In this document: in pieces, positions 1 to 8,406 of the stretch
Position numbering within the stretch: the first letter of the stretch is position 1
Layout of the letters: each line of letters opens with the position of its first letter
From: Luoshenia tenuis
Lineage (GTDB): Bacteria; Bacillota; Clostridia; Christensenellales; GCA-900066905
Direction: 5' to 3'
Assembly (NCBI RefSeq): GCF_014384745.1
Contig: NZ_JACRSO010000003.1
Coordinates: 310,001 to 374,000 of the forward strand
Length of the DNA stretch: 64,000 bases
The notes under the pieces: model-generated
What the model saw: the letters and a program-made list of their open reading frames with translations, nothing else
The model's database searches: none
Told to the model about the DNA's origin: nothing
Translations under genes and position numbers: made by a program

Positions 1-1
1 C

Positions 2-703
2 ATCCTCTTTCCCCTGCCGGTGCGGGATATGATCTTCATCGGCCATCGCGCGGCGGAGACGCTGCAAAAGGTAGGCGTCAAGACCATTGGCGACCTGGCC
101 GGGACGGAGATGGAGAAGCTGACCGCGCTTTTGGGCAAGGCCGGGCAGACGATGTGGCGCTACGCCAACGGCCTGGACGATGCGCCCGTACTGCGGCCGG
201 ATGAACAGGAGGCGGCCAAGTCCATCGGCAATGGGATCACGTTCGCCCACAACCTGGAGACCGAGCAGGATGTGCGCGCCGGGATACTGGCGCTGGCCGA
301 TACGGTGGGCAGGCGCCTGCGCCGCCACAAGGTCAAATGCACGGTGGTACAGCTGCAGATCAAGGACCCTGACCTGAAAGTGATCTCCCGCCAGCGCAGC
401 CTGGAGCGCCCCACGGACCTTAGCGGGGAGATCGCCCGGGAGGCTATGGAGCTGCTCTGTGAGGCCTGGCCCAAGGGTAAGCCCATCCGCATGATGTCGG
501 TCACCGGGGCGGGGCTGGTGGGCGAGGGGGCGGCAGAGCAGCTGAACCTGTTTGACAGCGGGGAGGACCGGGCGCGCCGGGGGCAGCTGGAGCAGGCGCT
601 GGACGCCATCGAGGGCCGGTTCGGAAGGGGAACGGTGCGCCGCGGCTCGCTTTTAAACAGCGATATTATGAGCGACCGAAAGCGCCCGGGAGAGGACCGG
701 TAA
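2..703 (+). CDS. dinB: DNA polymerase IV, C-terminal part (5' end outside window)
   Basis: This is the 3' portion of a Y-family translesion polymerase that bypasses DNA lesions. The frame is already open at base 2, so the palm and finger domains with the catalytic acidic residues lie upstream of the window. What remains begins with the LPVRDM / GVKTIGDLA helix-hairpin-helix of the thumb. The little-finger domain follows (about residues 70-190), with the family pattern around SIGNGITF, where DinB usually has S-x-G-x-E-x-T-F. The tail ends in a QLNLF motif, which resembles the beta-clamp binding peptide of polymerase IV. A terminator follows directly, so this is the last gene of its transcript. 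Identity as DinB rather than another Y-family member is inferred from the thumb and clamp motifs. Confidence 0.9.
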   Translation: MLFPLPVRDMIFIGHRAAETLQKVGVKTIGDLAGTEMEKLTALLGKAGQTMWRYANGLDDAPVLRPDEQEAAKSIGNGITFAHNLETEQDVRAGILALADTVGRRLRRHKVKCTVVQLQIKDPDLKVISRQRSLERPTDLSGEIAREAMELLCEAWPKGKPIRMMSVTGAGLVGEGAAEQLNLFDSGEDRARRGQLEQALDAIEGRFGRGTVRRGSLLNSDIMSDRKRPGEDR

Positions 704-717
704 GCGGTATAACTTAT

Positions 718-747
718 AAAGCGCTCCCGTGGGGGCGCTTTTTTTGT
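718..747 (+). terminator. Rho-independent terminator after dinB
   Basis: A GC-rich inverted repeat (AAAGCGC ... GCGCTTT) is followed by a run of T. It lies 15 bases past the dinB stop codon. Confidence 0.85.
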
Positions 748-753
748 CGGCGA

Positions 754-784
754 TGGACAGAGAAGCGCGTATTTGTGCTATAAT
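754..784 (+). promoter_or_regulatory. Candidate promoter of the capA-like gene
   Basis: A perfect TATAAT lies at 779-784. The best upstream box is TGGACA at 754-759 with a long 19-base spacer, so the -35 is weak. It sits about 110 bases before the next start codon and just after a terminator, the right place for a new transcript. Confidence 0.4.
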
Positions 785-896
785 ATCTGCATTCAGCGCA
801 GCGTCGTGCGCGTCCGGCCTTTGGCGGGCATTTAAAGCAAAATGGTGAGGGTATGCCATGGCGGCATCCGAACAGAAATAACAGGGGGTAAGACCA

Positions 897-2165
897 ATGG
901 CGCAAAAGAAGAGAAGACCGCAGGGCCGTTTTTTTGTGATCCTGCTGCTGCTCCTGGCACTGATCGCCGGGACCGTATGGGCGGCCAGCGGCGGTATGTG
1001 GCAGCTGATGCGGGGCGAACAGGCGCAGGCCACGCCCAGCCCGGAGCCGACAGTGGAGCAGGCGCAGGCCACGCCAACGCCCGAGCCTACGCCTCAACCG
1101 CCGGTGGATATCCAGATCAGCGTGGTGGGGGATGTGATGACCCACGATAACCAGATCAAATCCGCCAAAAACGAGGATGGCACTTATTCCTTTGAGGACG
1201 TATTTGCTACCATTGCGCCCACCCTCTCACGGGCCGACCTGACCCTGGCCAACCTGGAGACCACCTGCGCGGGGGAGGCGGCCCGGGGCTACACCGGATA
1301 TCCGACCTTTAACAGCCCCGAGACCTTGTTGGACGCGCTGAAAGGCGCGGGGGTAGACGTGCTGACCCTGGCCAACAACCATATCTGCGACCGGAAGAAG
1401 GACGGCATCATTAATACCGTGCAAAATGTGGCTGACCGGGGCTTTATGCAGACCGGCGCTTTTGCCACCCAGGAGGATGCGGAAAAGATCCTGATCGCGG
1501 ATGTGAAGGGGGTAAAGGTGGCCATACTGGCGTACAGCTATGCCTTTAACGGCATGGAGGAGACCATCCCCCAAGAGGACCGGAGCTGGATGCTGAACCA
1601 GATCGACATGGGCAAGATCAAGCGGAACATAAAAAAGGCCAAGGAAGAGGGCGCGGACGTGGTGATCTGCTGCGTGCACTGGGGGGAGGAATACACCCGC
1701 CAGCCCAACGCCACCCAGAAAAAGCAGGCCGATGAGATCCTCTCCCTAGGATGCGATATCATCTTTGGCAGCCATCCGCACATGCTCCAGCCCATCGAGC
1801 GGCGCACGGTGACGAACAGCGACGGCAGCACCCGGGAGGCGCTGGTGGTATGGTCCCTGGGCAACTTCCTCTCGGACCAGCGGGCGCAGTACAAGGACAC
1901 CGGCATGATGGTGGAGGTAAACCTGCAAAAGGATATGCAGACCGGCGCGATCACCATTGGCGAGGTGGGCTATACCCCCACCTATGTGGCACGCACCCCC
2001 CGGAGCGACGGGCTGTATAACTACCGCATCGTCCCCTCCGGACAGTATGACCAGGAGGAGATCCTCCAGCTGATGGACGCGGAGGGGAAAAAGCGGGTGG
2101 CCCAAACCTGGAGCGAGGCCACCACCCTGATCGGCAGCGAGGCGGCCGAGCCGCGCAAGGATTAG
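897..2165 (+). CDS. CapA-family (PGA_cap) membrane-anchored metallophosphoesterase-like protein
   Basis: The protein has 422 residues. A short basic N-terminus and one membrane segment (about 11-31) are followed by a Pro/Thr/Glu-rich linker (about 42-70) and one PGA_cap domain on the outer face. Calcineurin-like metal-binding motifs are visible: GDVMTHDNQ near residue 78, then NLET, LANNH, a C-x-H-W-G-x-E motif, SHPH and GNF. Family members include CapA/PgsA of poly-gamma-glutamate synthesis, but most stand-alone copies in Clostridia have no known substrate. No capB or capC lies nearby, so a role in polyglutamate capsule is not supported here. The start is placed by a GGGGG-type ribosome site 12 bases upstream. 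It is followed after 31 bases by a regulator gene on the same strand. Confidence 0.85.
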   Translation: MAQKKRRPQGRFFVILLLLLALIAGTVWAASGGMWQLMRGEQAQATPSPEPTVEQAQATPTPEPTPQPPVDIQISVVGDVMTHDNQIKSAKNEDGTYSFEDVFATIAPTLSRADLTLANLETTCAGEAARGYTGYPTFNSPETLLDALKGAGVDVLTLANNHICDRKKDGIINTVQNVADRGFMQTGAFATQEDAEKILIADVKGVKVAILAYSYAFNGMEETIPQEDRSWMLNQIDMGKIKRNIKKAKEEGADVVICCVHWGEEYTRQPNATQKKQADEILSLGCDIIFGSHPHMLQPIERRTVTNSDGSTREALVVWSLGNFLSDQRAQYKDTGMMVEVNLQKDMQTGAITIGEVGYTPTYVARTPRSDGLYNYRIVPSGQYDQEEILQLMDAEGKKRVAQTWSEATTLIGSEAAEPRKD

Positions 2166-2196
2166 CGGGCTTAAAATGCGGTAAGGAGGGAAGAAC

Positions 2197-2736
2197 ATGG
2201 CCAAGGACCGGGCACTGGGCATCCGCATACGGGAGCTGCGCCGCCGCCAGGGGCTGACCCAGCGGGCGCTGTGCGAGGCGTTGGAGCTGAAGGCCTCCAC
2301 TCTCTCCCAGTACGAATCCGGCCAACGCACGCCGGACGATGCCATCAAGGCCAGGATCGCGGACTTTTTCGGCGTGAGCCTGGATTACCTGCTGGGCCGG
2401 GACGAATTTATCCAGCCCGCGCTGGAAAAGGGCGAGCCGTTCCCCGTAACGGTAATGGACGACAGCCTGAAAAACCTAGGCGTGGTGCGCTTTAGCCGCC
2501 TACAGGTGCAAGAGGGCGCCCCTGTGGAGGATGGGCAGCTGGCGCTGGTAGCGTTTAAGGATGGCCGTACCCTGGTTAGAAGGTTGGAGCGCAAGAACGG
2601 CTGGGTGCTGCTGATCGCCGAGAACGGGGCTTATGAAACGCTGATGGTCCGCCCGCGGGACGTGGAGATCCTAGGCCGGGTGACCCATGCGCTGCTGCCG
2701 CTGGGCAGGGAAAAGGGTAAAAAATCGGAACATTGA
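2197..2736 (+). CDS. XRE-family regulator with degenerate S24 (LexA-like) C-terminal domain
   Basis: Residues about 8-63 form a Cro/C1-type helix-turn-helix (TQRALCEALELK, then the SQYESG recognition helix). Residues about 83-170 follow the fold pattern of the S24 peptidase domain: a DDSLKNLGV segment with a Ser (residue 90) in the nucleophile position, then a VRRLER strand and a final V-E-I-L-G-R-V strand. The Lys that activates the serine in LexA and CI is replaced by Arg (about 128-129), and no Ala-Gly cleavage site precedes the Ser. Self-cleavage is therefore unlikely, and the domain may serve for dimerisation. The target is unknown. The gene has a GGAGG ribosome site, and a consensus promoter for the next gene overlaps its stop codon. 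Confidence 0.8.
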   Translation: MAKDRALGIRIRELRRRQGLTQRALCEALELKASTLSQYESGQRTPDDAIKARIADFFGVSLDYLLGRDEFIQPALEKGEPFPVTVMDDSLKNLGVVRFSRLQVQEGAPVEDGQLALVAFKDGRTLVRRLERKNGWVLLIAENGAYETLMVRPRDVEILGRVTHALLPLGREKGKKSEH

Positions 2737-2761
2737 CAGGGCGTTAATGCTGCCCTATAAT
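2733..2761 (+). promoter_or_regulatory. Consensus sigma-70-type promoter
   Basis: TTGACA at 2733-2738, a 17-base spacer and TATAAT at 2756-2761 make a perfect match. It overlaps the regulator's stop codon and drives the sugar isomerase-like gene. A 7-bp hairpin (AGGGCCC / GGGCCCT, 2769-2793) follows in the leader. Confidence 0.88.
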
Positions 2762-2821
2762 TTGAGGTAGAGGGCCCGGATGGGAGGGCCCTATGAAAAG
2801 CGATTGAAGGGGGAAATACCG

Positions 2822-3604
2822 ATGCCGAAATTTGCATGCCAATGTATCACCTGGGGCCCGGCCAATAACTCCGAAAACAAGGAGCTGATCTTTAGAGAGG
2901 TCAAACAGGCGGGTTTTGCCGGCCTGGAGATGGGCGCGCGGAACCTGCGCCCGGAATTTGTGGATTTTTATAAGGAGATGCTGGACAAGTACGAGCTCGA
3001 GCTGGCGGCGCTGCACTGCGGCGGCGAGTTCACCTCGGATGCGGCGATCGAAAAGAACTACGCTTCCCTGCAGGAGGCTATCACCATTGCAAAGGCCATG
3101 GGGCTTGATAAGCTGTTCTTCTCCGGCTTTCCCAACGGCTGGCCGGATTTTAAGCGGGATGACGAGAGCGAGTTCCGCTGCGAAGCCAAGGTGCTGGAGC
3201 GCTTTGGCAAGGAGTGCTTGGACAACGGCATTACCCTTTGCTACCATAACCACCACTGGGAATTTTTAAAGGATAAGATGGGGCTGAACATCATCTTTGA
3301 CGTGAACCCCGATTACCTCAAACTGGTGCCGGATGTGGGCTGGGTGACCCGCGGCGGAGACGACCCGGTGGAATTTGTGAAAAAGTATGCCGACCGCATC
3401 GTGGCGCTGCACTTTAAAGAGTTCACCGCCCAGGGCGACTTTACCGAGCTGGGCACGGGCATTGTCAACTTCCCCGGCGTGTACGAGCTGTATAAGGACG
3501 ACCCGGATATCTGGATCGTTGCCGAGCAGGATCAGAGCAAGACCACGCCGCTGGAGAGCGCCACGGCCAACTGCCGCTACCTTAAGACGCTGGCCGGCAT
3601 CTAA
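2822..3604 (+). CDS. Sugar phosphate isomerase/epimerase-like TIM-barrel protein
   Basis: The protein has 260 residues of the xylose isomerase-like TIM-barrel family (AP_endonuc_2 fold). Metal-ligand motifs typical of inosose dehydratases, hydroxypyruvate isomerases and related enzymes are visible: the ALHCGGEF strand, the YHNHHWEF motif, a DVNPDYLKLV-PDVGW segment, ALHFKEF and a final E-Q-D-Q strand. The substrate cannot be read from sequence. An ATG 42 bases upstream is in frame, but the ribosome site AAGGGGGAAA lies just before 2822 and residues from MPKFACQ match the usual family start, so 2822 is chosen. The gene stands alone between a strong promoter and a terminator. Confidence 0.85.
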   Translation: MPKFACQCITWGPANNSENKELIFREVKQAGFAGLEMGARNLRPEFVDFYKEMLDKYELELAALHCGGEFTSDAAIEKNYASLQEAITIAKAMGLDKLFFSGFPNGWPDFKRDDESEFRCEAKVLERFGKECLDNGITLCYHNHHWEFLKDKMGLNIIFDVNPDYLKLVPDVGWVTRGGDDPVEFVKKYADRIVALHFKEFTAQGDFTELGTGIVNFPGVYELYKDDPDIWIVAEQDQSKTTPLESATANCRYLKTLAGI

Positions 3605-3620
3605 TTGCCGCTAAACATAA

Positions 3621-3661
3621 AACCCGGACCGTGCCCTTAGGCGGGCGCGATCCGGGTTTTT
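3621..3661. terminator. Bidirectional terminator
   Basis: AACCCGGA ... TCCGGGTT form a long-loop stem with T runs on both strands. It ends the isomerase transcript on the plus strand and the small membrane gene on the minus strand. Confidence 0.8.
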
Positions 3662-3662
3662 G

Positions 3663-3848
3663 CTACTCGTCCTCCCAACCCTCGCCGCCGGAGCCGCTTA
3701 GGGGCGGAGCCGATAGCAGCAGCGCCGCCAGCACCAGGGGAAATGGAACGGGGTCAAAACCTCGGCGTAGGTTGATAGAAAGGGTTATGGCCAGTAGCAC
3801 CATGCATGGAAGACAGGCGTTTCTGCCTTTAGGGGGCGCGCCGGACAT
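3663..3848 (-). CDS. Small two-segment membrane protein, unknown function
   Basis: This 61-residue protein is not recognised. It has two hydrophobic stretches (about residues 14-27 and 35-50) separated by a short basic loop, and an acidic tail ending in GEGWEDE. Support for a real gene comes from an AAAGGAGG ribosome site 7 bases before the ATG at 3848 on the minus strand, and from the bidirectional terminator immediately after the stop. A longer reading from further upstream is open but lacks a ribosome site. No operon partner is visible. Confidence 0.55.
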   Translation of the reverse strand: MSGAPPKGRNACLPCMVLLAITLSINLRRGFDPVPFPLVLAALLLSAPPLSGSGGEGWEDE

Positions 3849-3982
3849 GGGAAAGCCTCCTTTCGCGGCCAGAAACCGGTCGTAATCAGTATATGCCGCC
3901 GGGCGGGGAAGGTGCCTTCCCCCTAGGCGTTGGGCGGGTACAAAAGGCGAACGTTTGAACAAATATTGGCAGAAAAGAACGG

Positions 3983-4011
3983 TTGACTTGCTCATCTTTT
4001 CGTGATAGAAT
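3983..4011 (+). promoter_or_regulatory. Promoter of the FAD-dependent protein gene
   Basis: TTGACT (3983-3988), a 17-base spacer and TAGAAT (4006-4011). It lies 85 bases before the ATG at 4096. Confidence 0.8.
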
Positions 4012-4095
4012 TCATGAGGTTTTGGGCGGGGGACGTAGTTAAGGGCGTCCCCTTACCTATGCCCGGAAAAGGCAAAAAGATATTGGGGGAGAATT

Positions 4096-5505
4096 ATGGG
4101 AAATCAATTTGACGTGATCATCATCGGCGCGGGGCCGGCCGGCATCTTTACGGCGCTGGAGCTGACCAAATGCAAGCCCGGGATCCGGCCGCTGATCCTG
4201 GACAACGGCCGCACCATCGACAACCGCCGCTGCCCGGCGCGCACCACCGGCAAGTGTGTGAACTGCAAGGTCTGCGCGATCATGAACGGCTGGGCCGGGG
4301 CGGGCGCTTTTTCGGACGGCAAGCTCTCCCTCTCCCACGAGGTGGGGGGCAACCTGACCGATTATATGACCCAGGATGAGGCGCAGGCGCTGATCGATTA
4401 CGCCGATACCGTCTATACTGGCTTTGGCGCGCCGGATACCGTGCATGGCTTGAACGACCGCAAGGTTGAGGAGATCGCCTACGAGGCGTCCAAGCATAAC
4501 ATCAAGCTGATCCCCTGCCCGGTACGGCATATGGGTACGGAGCTGGCTTTTGAGGTGCTGCGCAATATGTACGTACACCTGATGGAAAAGACCCAGACCG
4601 TATTTTGGGAGCAGACCTCCGCGCTGGATCTGATCGTGGAGGACGGCGCCATCCGCGGGGTGAATGTGGAAAGGGCGGATGGGAAGCAGGAGGCGGTCTA
4701 CGCACCTTACGTGATCGCCGCGCCCGGCCGGGGCGGCGCCCAGTGGCTCAGCGGGGCGGCCAAGGCCGCGGGCATCCATACCATGAACAACGAGGTGGAC
4801 ATCGGCGTGCGGGTGGAGGTGCCAAACTCCGTAATGGATCACCTGACCAAACATCTGTACGAGGCCAAGCTGGTCTACTACTCGGATACTTTTGAGAACA
4901 AGGTGCGCACCTTTTGCATGAACCCGGGCGGCCTGGTCAGCGAGGAGCACTACGAGGGCGGCATCGCGGTGGTCAACGGCCACAGCTATAAAGAGGATAA
5001 CCGCAAGACCGGCAACACCAACTTCGCCATGCTGGTATCCACCCGCTTTACCCAGCCCTTTGACCAGCCCATCGAATACGGCAAGTATATCGCCCAGCTT
5101 GGGAATATGCTCACCGGCGGGGGCATCATGGTCCAGCGCCTGGGTGACCTGCTGCAGGGCCGGCGCACGGATGAATCCCGTCTGCGCAAATCCACCACCG
5201 TGCCCACGCTTAAGACCGCGGTTGCGGGGGACTTAAGCTTTGTACTGCCCCAGCGGTACTTGACCTCCATCGTAGAGGCGCTGCGGGCCTTTGATAAGCT
5301 GGCCCCGGGGCTCTACTCCAAAAACACCCTGCTTTATGGGGTGGAGGTAAAGTTCTACTCCTCTAAAGTAGAGGTGAAGCCCAACTTTGAGACCCAGGTG
5401 CAGGGTTTGTATGCCATTGGGGACGGCGCGGGCATTACCCGGGGGCTGATGCAGGCCTCGGTCACCGGCGTGGTGGTGGCGCGGGATATCGCCGCCAGGG
5501 GATAG
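4096..5505 (+). CDS. FAD-dependent dehydrogenase-like protein (COG2509 type)
   Basis: The protein has 469 residues. A Rossmann dinucleotide motif GAGPAG sits at about 11-16, right after the first beta strand (DVIIIG). The closing FAD motif near the C-terminus reads YAIGDGAGITRGLMQA. Between them lies a cysteine-rich segment near residues 45-60 (RRCPA ... GKC-VNC-KVC), a known hallmark of this uncharacterised oxidoreductase family and a possible metal or cluster site. The reaction and electron partner are unknown. Length matches the family. The start is placed by a GGGGGAGA ribosome site. It is a single-gene transcript with its own promoter. The SRP RNA promoter begins 19 bases after its stop. 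Confidence 0.85.
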   Translation: MGNQFDVIIIGAGPAGIFTALELTKCKPGIRPLILDNGRTIDNRRCPARTTGKCVNCKVCAIMNGWAGAGAFSDGKLSLSHEVGGNLTDYMTQDEAQALIDYADTVYTGFGAPDTVHGLNDRKVEEIAYEASKHNIKLIPCPVRHMGTELAFEVLRNMYVHLMEKTQTVFWEQTSALDLIVEDGAIRGVNVERADGKQEAVYAPYVIAAPGRGGAQWLSGAAKAAGIHTMNNEVDIGVRVEVPNSVMDHLTKHLYEAKLVYYSDTFENKVRTFCMNPGGLVSEEHYEGGIAVVNGHSYKEDNRKTGNTNFAMLVSTRFTQPFDQPIEYGKYIAQLGNMLTGGGIMVQRLGDLLQGRRTDESRLRKSTTVPTLKTAVAGDLSFVLPQRYLTSIVEALRAFDKLAPGLYSKNTLLYGVEVKFYSSKVEVKPNFETQVQGLYAIGDGAGITRGLMQASVTGVVVARDIAARG

Positions 5506-5524
5506 TGGGCGCGCGGAAAAGCCC

Positions 5525-5553
5525 TTGCGGCGCAGCGCCTTTGCGTGTATAAT
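5525..5553 (+). promoter_or_regulatory. Promoter of the SRP RNA
   Basis: TTGCGG (5525-5530), a 17-base spacer and TATAAT (5548-5553). Transcription would start near 5560, shortly before the RNA's 5' stem. Confidence 0.85.
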
Positions 5554-5571
5554 GATAAAGTCCGGTTTTTG

Positions 5572-5712
5572 CCGGGCGTTGATGCAGGCCGGTTGCCGGG
5601 CCCCGTGCAACAGACCGCCGTGAACCCTGTCAGGACCGGAAGGTAGCAGCAGTAAGCGGATGTGGCTGTGTGCCGCGGGTCAACCTGGCAGCAGGCCTAC
5701 ACCAGCGCCCGG
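5572..5712 (+). ncRNA. ffs: Signal recognition particle RNA, small bacterial (4.5S-like) type
   Basis: The universally conserved SRP core is present at about 5628-5660 (GTCAGGACCGGAAGGTAGCA, then GCAGTAAG), which holds the tetraloop and the asymmetric loop that bind Ffh. The flanks pair into a long hairpin: CCGGGCG at 5572-5578 with CGCCCGG at 5706-5712, then GCAGGCC with GGCCT. No Alu-domain extension as in the Bacillus 6S-type RNA is visible, so this is the short form. It acts with Ffh and FtsY in co-translational membrane targeting. The mature ends are approximate. A terminator follows at 5734. Confidence 0.93.
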
Positions 5713-5733
5713 AAGGATCGGGTTTGGAGAGAG

Positions 5734-5771
5734 AAAAACGGTATGTGCTCAAATGGCGCATGCCGTTTTTG
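5734..5771 (+). terminator. Terminator of the SRP RNA
   Basis: AAAACGGTATGTGC pairs with GCGCATGCCGTTTT (two G-T wobbles) around a 6-base loop and runs into T. Confidence 0.85.
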
Positions 5772-5895
5772 CATTGATTTAAGGGACTCCGGGGCGGAGT
5801 ATGCGAATCTACATTGAATGTGATATAATAATTTTGAGTATATGCGGCGCGGTACCGACGCGCCGCCAGATTGGGAAACGGAGCTGAAAAAGACT

Positions 5896-6945
5896 ATGCC
5901 GGCGTTTTTTGCACACTGGTCCTGCGCGCAGCGGGCGATTTTTAAACTGGATGATGCCAAGGCCTCGACCCTGATCGCCCGGCACCCCATGGCCTTTACC
6001 CTGGGGGCGCAGGGCCCGGATATTCTGTTTTACTACCACCTGCTGCCCACCAAGGATAACGAGGGAATGCGGGAGCTGGGCAGCCGGATGCATAAGGAAA
6101 AGACCGGCGCGTTTTTCCGGGAGATGCTGACCTACGTGGCCAAAGAGGCGCCGGAGCGCGCGCTTTTGACCACCTACCTGCTGGGCTTTGCCAGCCACTG
6201 GGCGCTGGACGCCATGGCGCATCCCTTTGTCTACTACCGCGCGGGCTTCCCCGGGCCGGAGGCGGATCAAGACGAGATCATCATGACCAATGCGCGCCAC
6301 CGTTTTTACGAATCGGCGCTGGACGTGGCGCTGCTTAAAGAGGATGGCTGGCACCCCAGCGACAACAACATCCACAGGATGATCCGCATGCCGGCCTGGC
6401 AGCGACAGGCCATCGCCCGTACGTTTGCGAATGCCGCGGCGAAGGTGTATGAGGTAAAAATCACCCCGGAGATGGTGGATGAGACGATCAAGGAGATGAC
6501 CCACTGGCTCAAGTTCATGCGGGACCCCCACGGGCGCAAGGCCAAGTGGGCGGCCAAAATGGAACACAAGTATAACATGCCCGGGGTGGCTACGGCCAGC
6601 CTGTGGCCTAAAAAGGTGCCCGAGGGGATGGACCCGTTGAATCTCAACCACGTGGATTGGGCCGTGCCCTGGGACGAGGGGCTGCACTCCCGCAGCGACT
6701 TCCTCTCGATTTTTGACCGGGCGGTGGACCAGGGCAGCGCCATGCAGCGGGCCATTTTGGGCGCGGTGCGCGGCCAGTGGGGGATTGAGGAGGCGATGAA
6801 CGTGCTGGGTAACCGCTCTTATTCAACGGGCCTTGACAGTGACGAGAAAGTGCAGATGCGCTACAGCAGGTCCGTTTTTACCGGCGAGTTGGAAAAGGCC
6901 TGGCCGCTGCACCCCAAGGGACTGGAAACGGGCAATTTGAAATAA
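5896..6945 (+). CDS. Zinc-dependent phospholipase C-family protein
   Basis: The protein has about 349 residues. It has the arrangement of the zn_dep_PLPC family: an N-terminal MPAFFAHW with a metal-binding His, a G-A-Q-G-P-D-I-LFYYH motif with the usual Asp and His, GSRMHKE, then GFASHWALDAMAHPFVYY with closely spaced His and Asp ligands. These residues bind zinc in known relatives; whether this protein cleaves phospholipids is not known. No signal peptide is seen, so it is probably cytosolic. An in-frame ATG lies 54 bases upstream (5842), but family members begin with the MPAFF segment, so 5896 is preferred although the ribosome site there is poor. larA follows after 20 bases. Confidence 0.8.
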   Translation: MPAFFAHWSCAQRAIFKLDDAKASTLIARHPMAFTLGAQGPDILFYYHLLPTKDNEGMRELGSRMHKEKTGAFFREMLTYVAKEAPERALLTTYLLGFASHWALDAMAHPFVYYRAGFPGPEADQDEIIMTNARHRFYESALDVALLKEDGWHPSDNNIHRMIRMPAWQRQAIARTFANAAAKVYEVKITPEMVDETIKEMTHWLKFMRDPHGRKAKWAAKMEHKYNMPGVATASLWPKKVPEGMDPLNLNHVDWAVPWDEGLHSRSDFLSIFDRAVDQGSAMQRAILGAVRGQWGIEEAMNVLGNRSYSTGLDSDEKVQMRYSRSVFTGELEKAWPLHPKGLETGNLK

Positions 6946-6965
6946 CGCAGTTTGGAGGGAAAACA

Positions 6966-8228
6966 ATGGAGATCCGCATCCCTTATGGCAAGGAGACCAT
7001 CGGCGCGCAGCTGCCGCAGGAAAATCTGATGGGGGTATATCACCCTGCAAAATATACGGGCAACCGGGATGAGGGCGACAAAATCGACACGGCGCTGGAC
7101 TGCCCGCTGATGGGGCCGGATTTAAAGACGCTGGCCGCGGGGAAGCAGCATATCGTGATCATCACCTCCGACCATACCCGGCCCTTGCCCAGCCGCCTGA
7201 CCATGCCGCGTATTTTAAAGCGGCTGCGGGAGGGGAACCCGCAGGCCAAAATCACCATACTGGTGGCCACCGGGTGCCACCGCGCGATGACCGAGGAGGA
7301 AAAAAGCGCGCGCTTTGGCCCGGAGATCGCCCGGAACGAACGGTTTGTGATGCATAACGCCTTTGATGAGGAACAGATGGTTGCCCTGGGCAACCTGCCC
7401 TCGGGCGGGGAACTTAAGGTAAACTGCGTGGCCGCGCAGGCGGACCTTTTGATCGCCGAGGGGTTTATTGAGCCGCACTTTTTCGCCGGCTTTTCCGGCG
7501 GGCGCAAGGCGGTGCTGCCCGGCATCGCCAGCGCGCAGAGCGTGCGCTACAACCACAACGCCGCCTTTATCGACAGCCCCCTGGCGCGGGCCGGGGTGCT
7601 GGAGGGCAACCCCATCCACCGGGATATGCTGTGGGCGGCCAAGGCGTGCAAACTGCAGTTTATCTTAAATGTGGTATTGGATGCGGATAAAAAGGTGATC
7701 CACGCGGTGGCGGGCGAGCCCGAACGGGCACATTTTTCCGGCTGTACCTTTGCGGCCCGGCATGCGATGCTGCCAAAGTTCCGCGCGGACATCGTGATCT
7801 CCTCCAACGGCGGGTATCCGCTGGACCAGAATGCCTACCAGGCGGTCAAGGGGATGACCACGGCCGCCCAGTGCTGCAAGGATGGCGGGGTGGTGATCCT
7901 GGCGGCCCAATGCAGCGACGGGCACGGCGGGCAGGCCTTTTACGAGGCGCTGCGGGATGCGGATAGCCCGGAAGAGCTGCTGGCCCGCATCCGCCAGGTG
8001 CCGGCGGAGCAAACGCCGCCCGACCAGTGGCAGTACCAGATCCTGTGCAAGATATTGACCCGCTGTCAGGTGGTACTGGTCAGCGACCTGCCCCGAAAGA
8101 TGGTGGAGGATATGAAGCTTTGCTGGCAGCCAGACCTGCAGGCGGCTGTGGATTACGCCCTTGAAACCATGGGGGCCGGCGCACAGATCGCCGTGGTGCC
8201 CGACGGGGTATCGGCCATCGCCCTATAG
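6966..8228 (+). CDS. larA: Nickel-dependent lactate racemase (LarA family)
   Basis: The protein has 420 residues. It carries the family's SDHTRP motif (about 68-73), ATGCHRAMT (substrate and cofactor binding), and HFFAGFSGGRKAVLPGIAS, where the Lys of GGRK attaches covalently to the nickel-pincer cofactor in the characterised enzyme. Downstream RYNHN supplies a further His. LarA interconverts lactate enantiomers, but many paralogs act on other 2-hydroxy acids, so the substrate is uncertain. The cofactor-building genes larB, larC and larE are not in this window and would have to lie elsewhere. The ribosome site GGAGGG lies 9 bases before the ATG. The close spacing after the phospholipase-like gene suggests one transcript. 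Confidence 0.88.
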   Translation: MEIRIPYGKETIGAQLPQENLMGVYHPAKYTGNRDEGDKIDTALDCPLMGPDLKTLAAGKQHIVIITSDHTRPLPSRLTMPRILKRLREGNPQAKITILVATGCHRAMTEEEKSARFGPEIARNERFVMHNAFDEEQMVALGNLPSGGELKVNCVAAQADLLIAEGFIEPHFFAGFSGGRKAVLPGIASAQSVRYNHNAAFIDSPLARAGVLEGNPIHRDMLWAAKACKLQFILNVVLDADKKVIHAVAGEPERAHFSGCTFAARHAMLPKFRADIVISSNGGYPLDQNAYQAVKGMTTAAQCCKDGGVVILAAQCSDGHGGQAFYEALRDADSPEELLARIRQVPAEQTPPDQWQYQILCKILTRCQVVLVSDLPRKMVEDMKLCWQPDLQAAVDYALETMGAGAQIAVVPDGVSAIAL

Positions 8229-8277
8229 GGTAGATAGGGGATGGGGGAAGAAAATCGTCAATTCTCAGTAATCATCC

Positions 8278-8328
8278 GGCGCGGGGGCCGGGGCATAATA
8301 TCTCATAGCGCCCCGGCCGGGGAGCGCC
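8278..8328 (+). other. GC-rich hairpin between larA and the ABC genes
   Basis: GGCCGGGGC (8286-8294) and GCCCCGGCC (8310-8318) form a 9-bp stem with an outer GGCGC/GCGCC pair. There is no T run, so it may act as a processing or weak termination element. Confidence 0.4.
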
Positions 8329-8406
8329 GCTTGCGCGGACGAAATGCGCAAAAATAATTTCTCCTTTTGGAAACAGGACAATTTAACAACGTTATAGGAG
8401 GGCCTT

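Noticed and set aside
3855..3995. Longer reading of the small minus-strand membrane gene
   Set aside because: The extension has no ribosome site and a basic, low-complexity composition, whereas AAAGGAGG lies right before the shorter start at 3848.
5842..5895. Upstream in-frame start of the phospholipase C-like gene
   Set aside because: The extra 18 residues do not fit the family's usual start, which begins at MPAFFAHW.
8271..8340. Possible riboswitch upstream of the ABC exporter genes
   Set aside because: Only one GC-rich hairpin is present; no conserved aptamer pattern and no T run could be made out.
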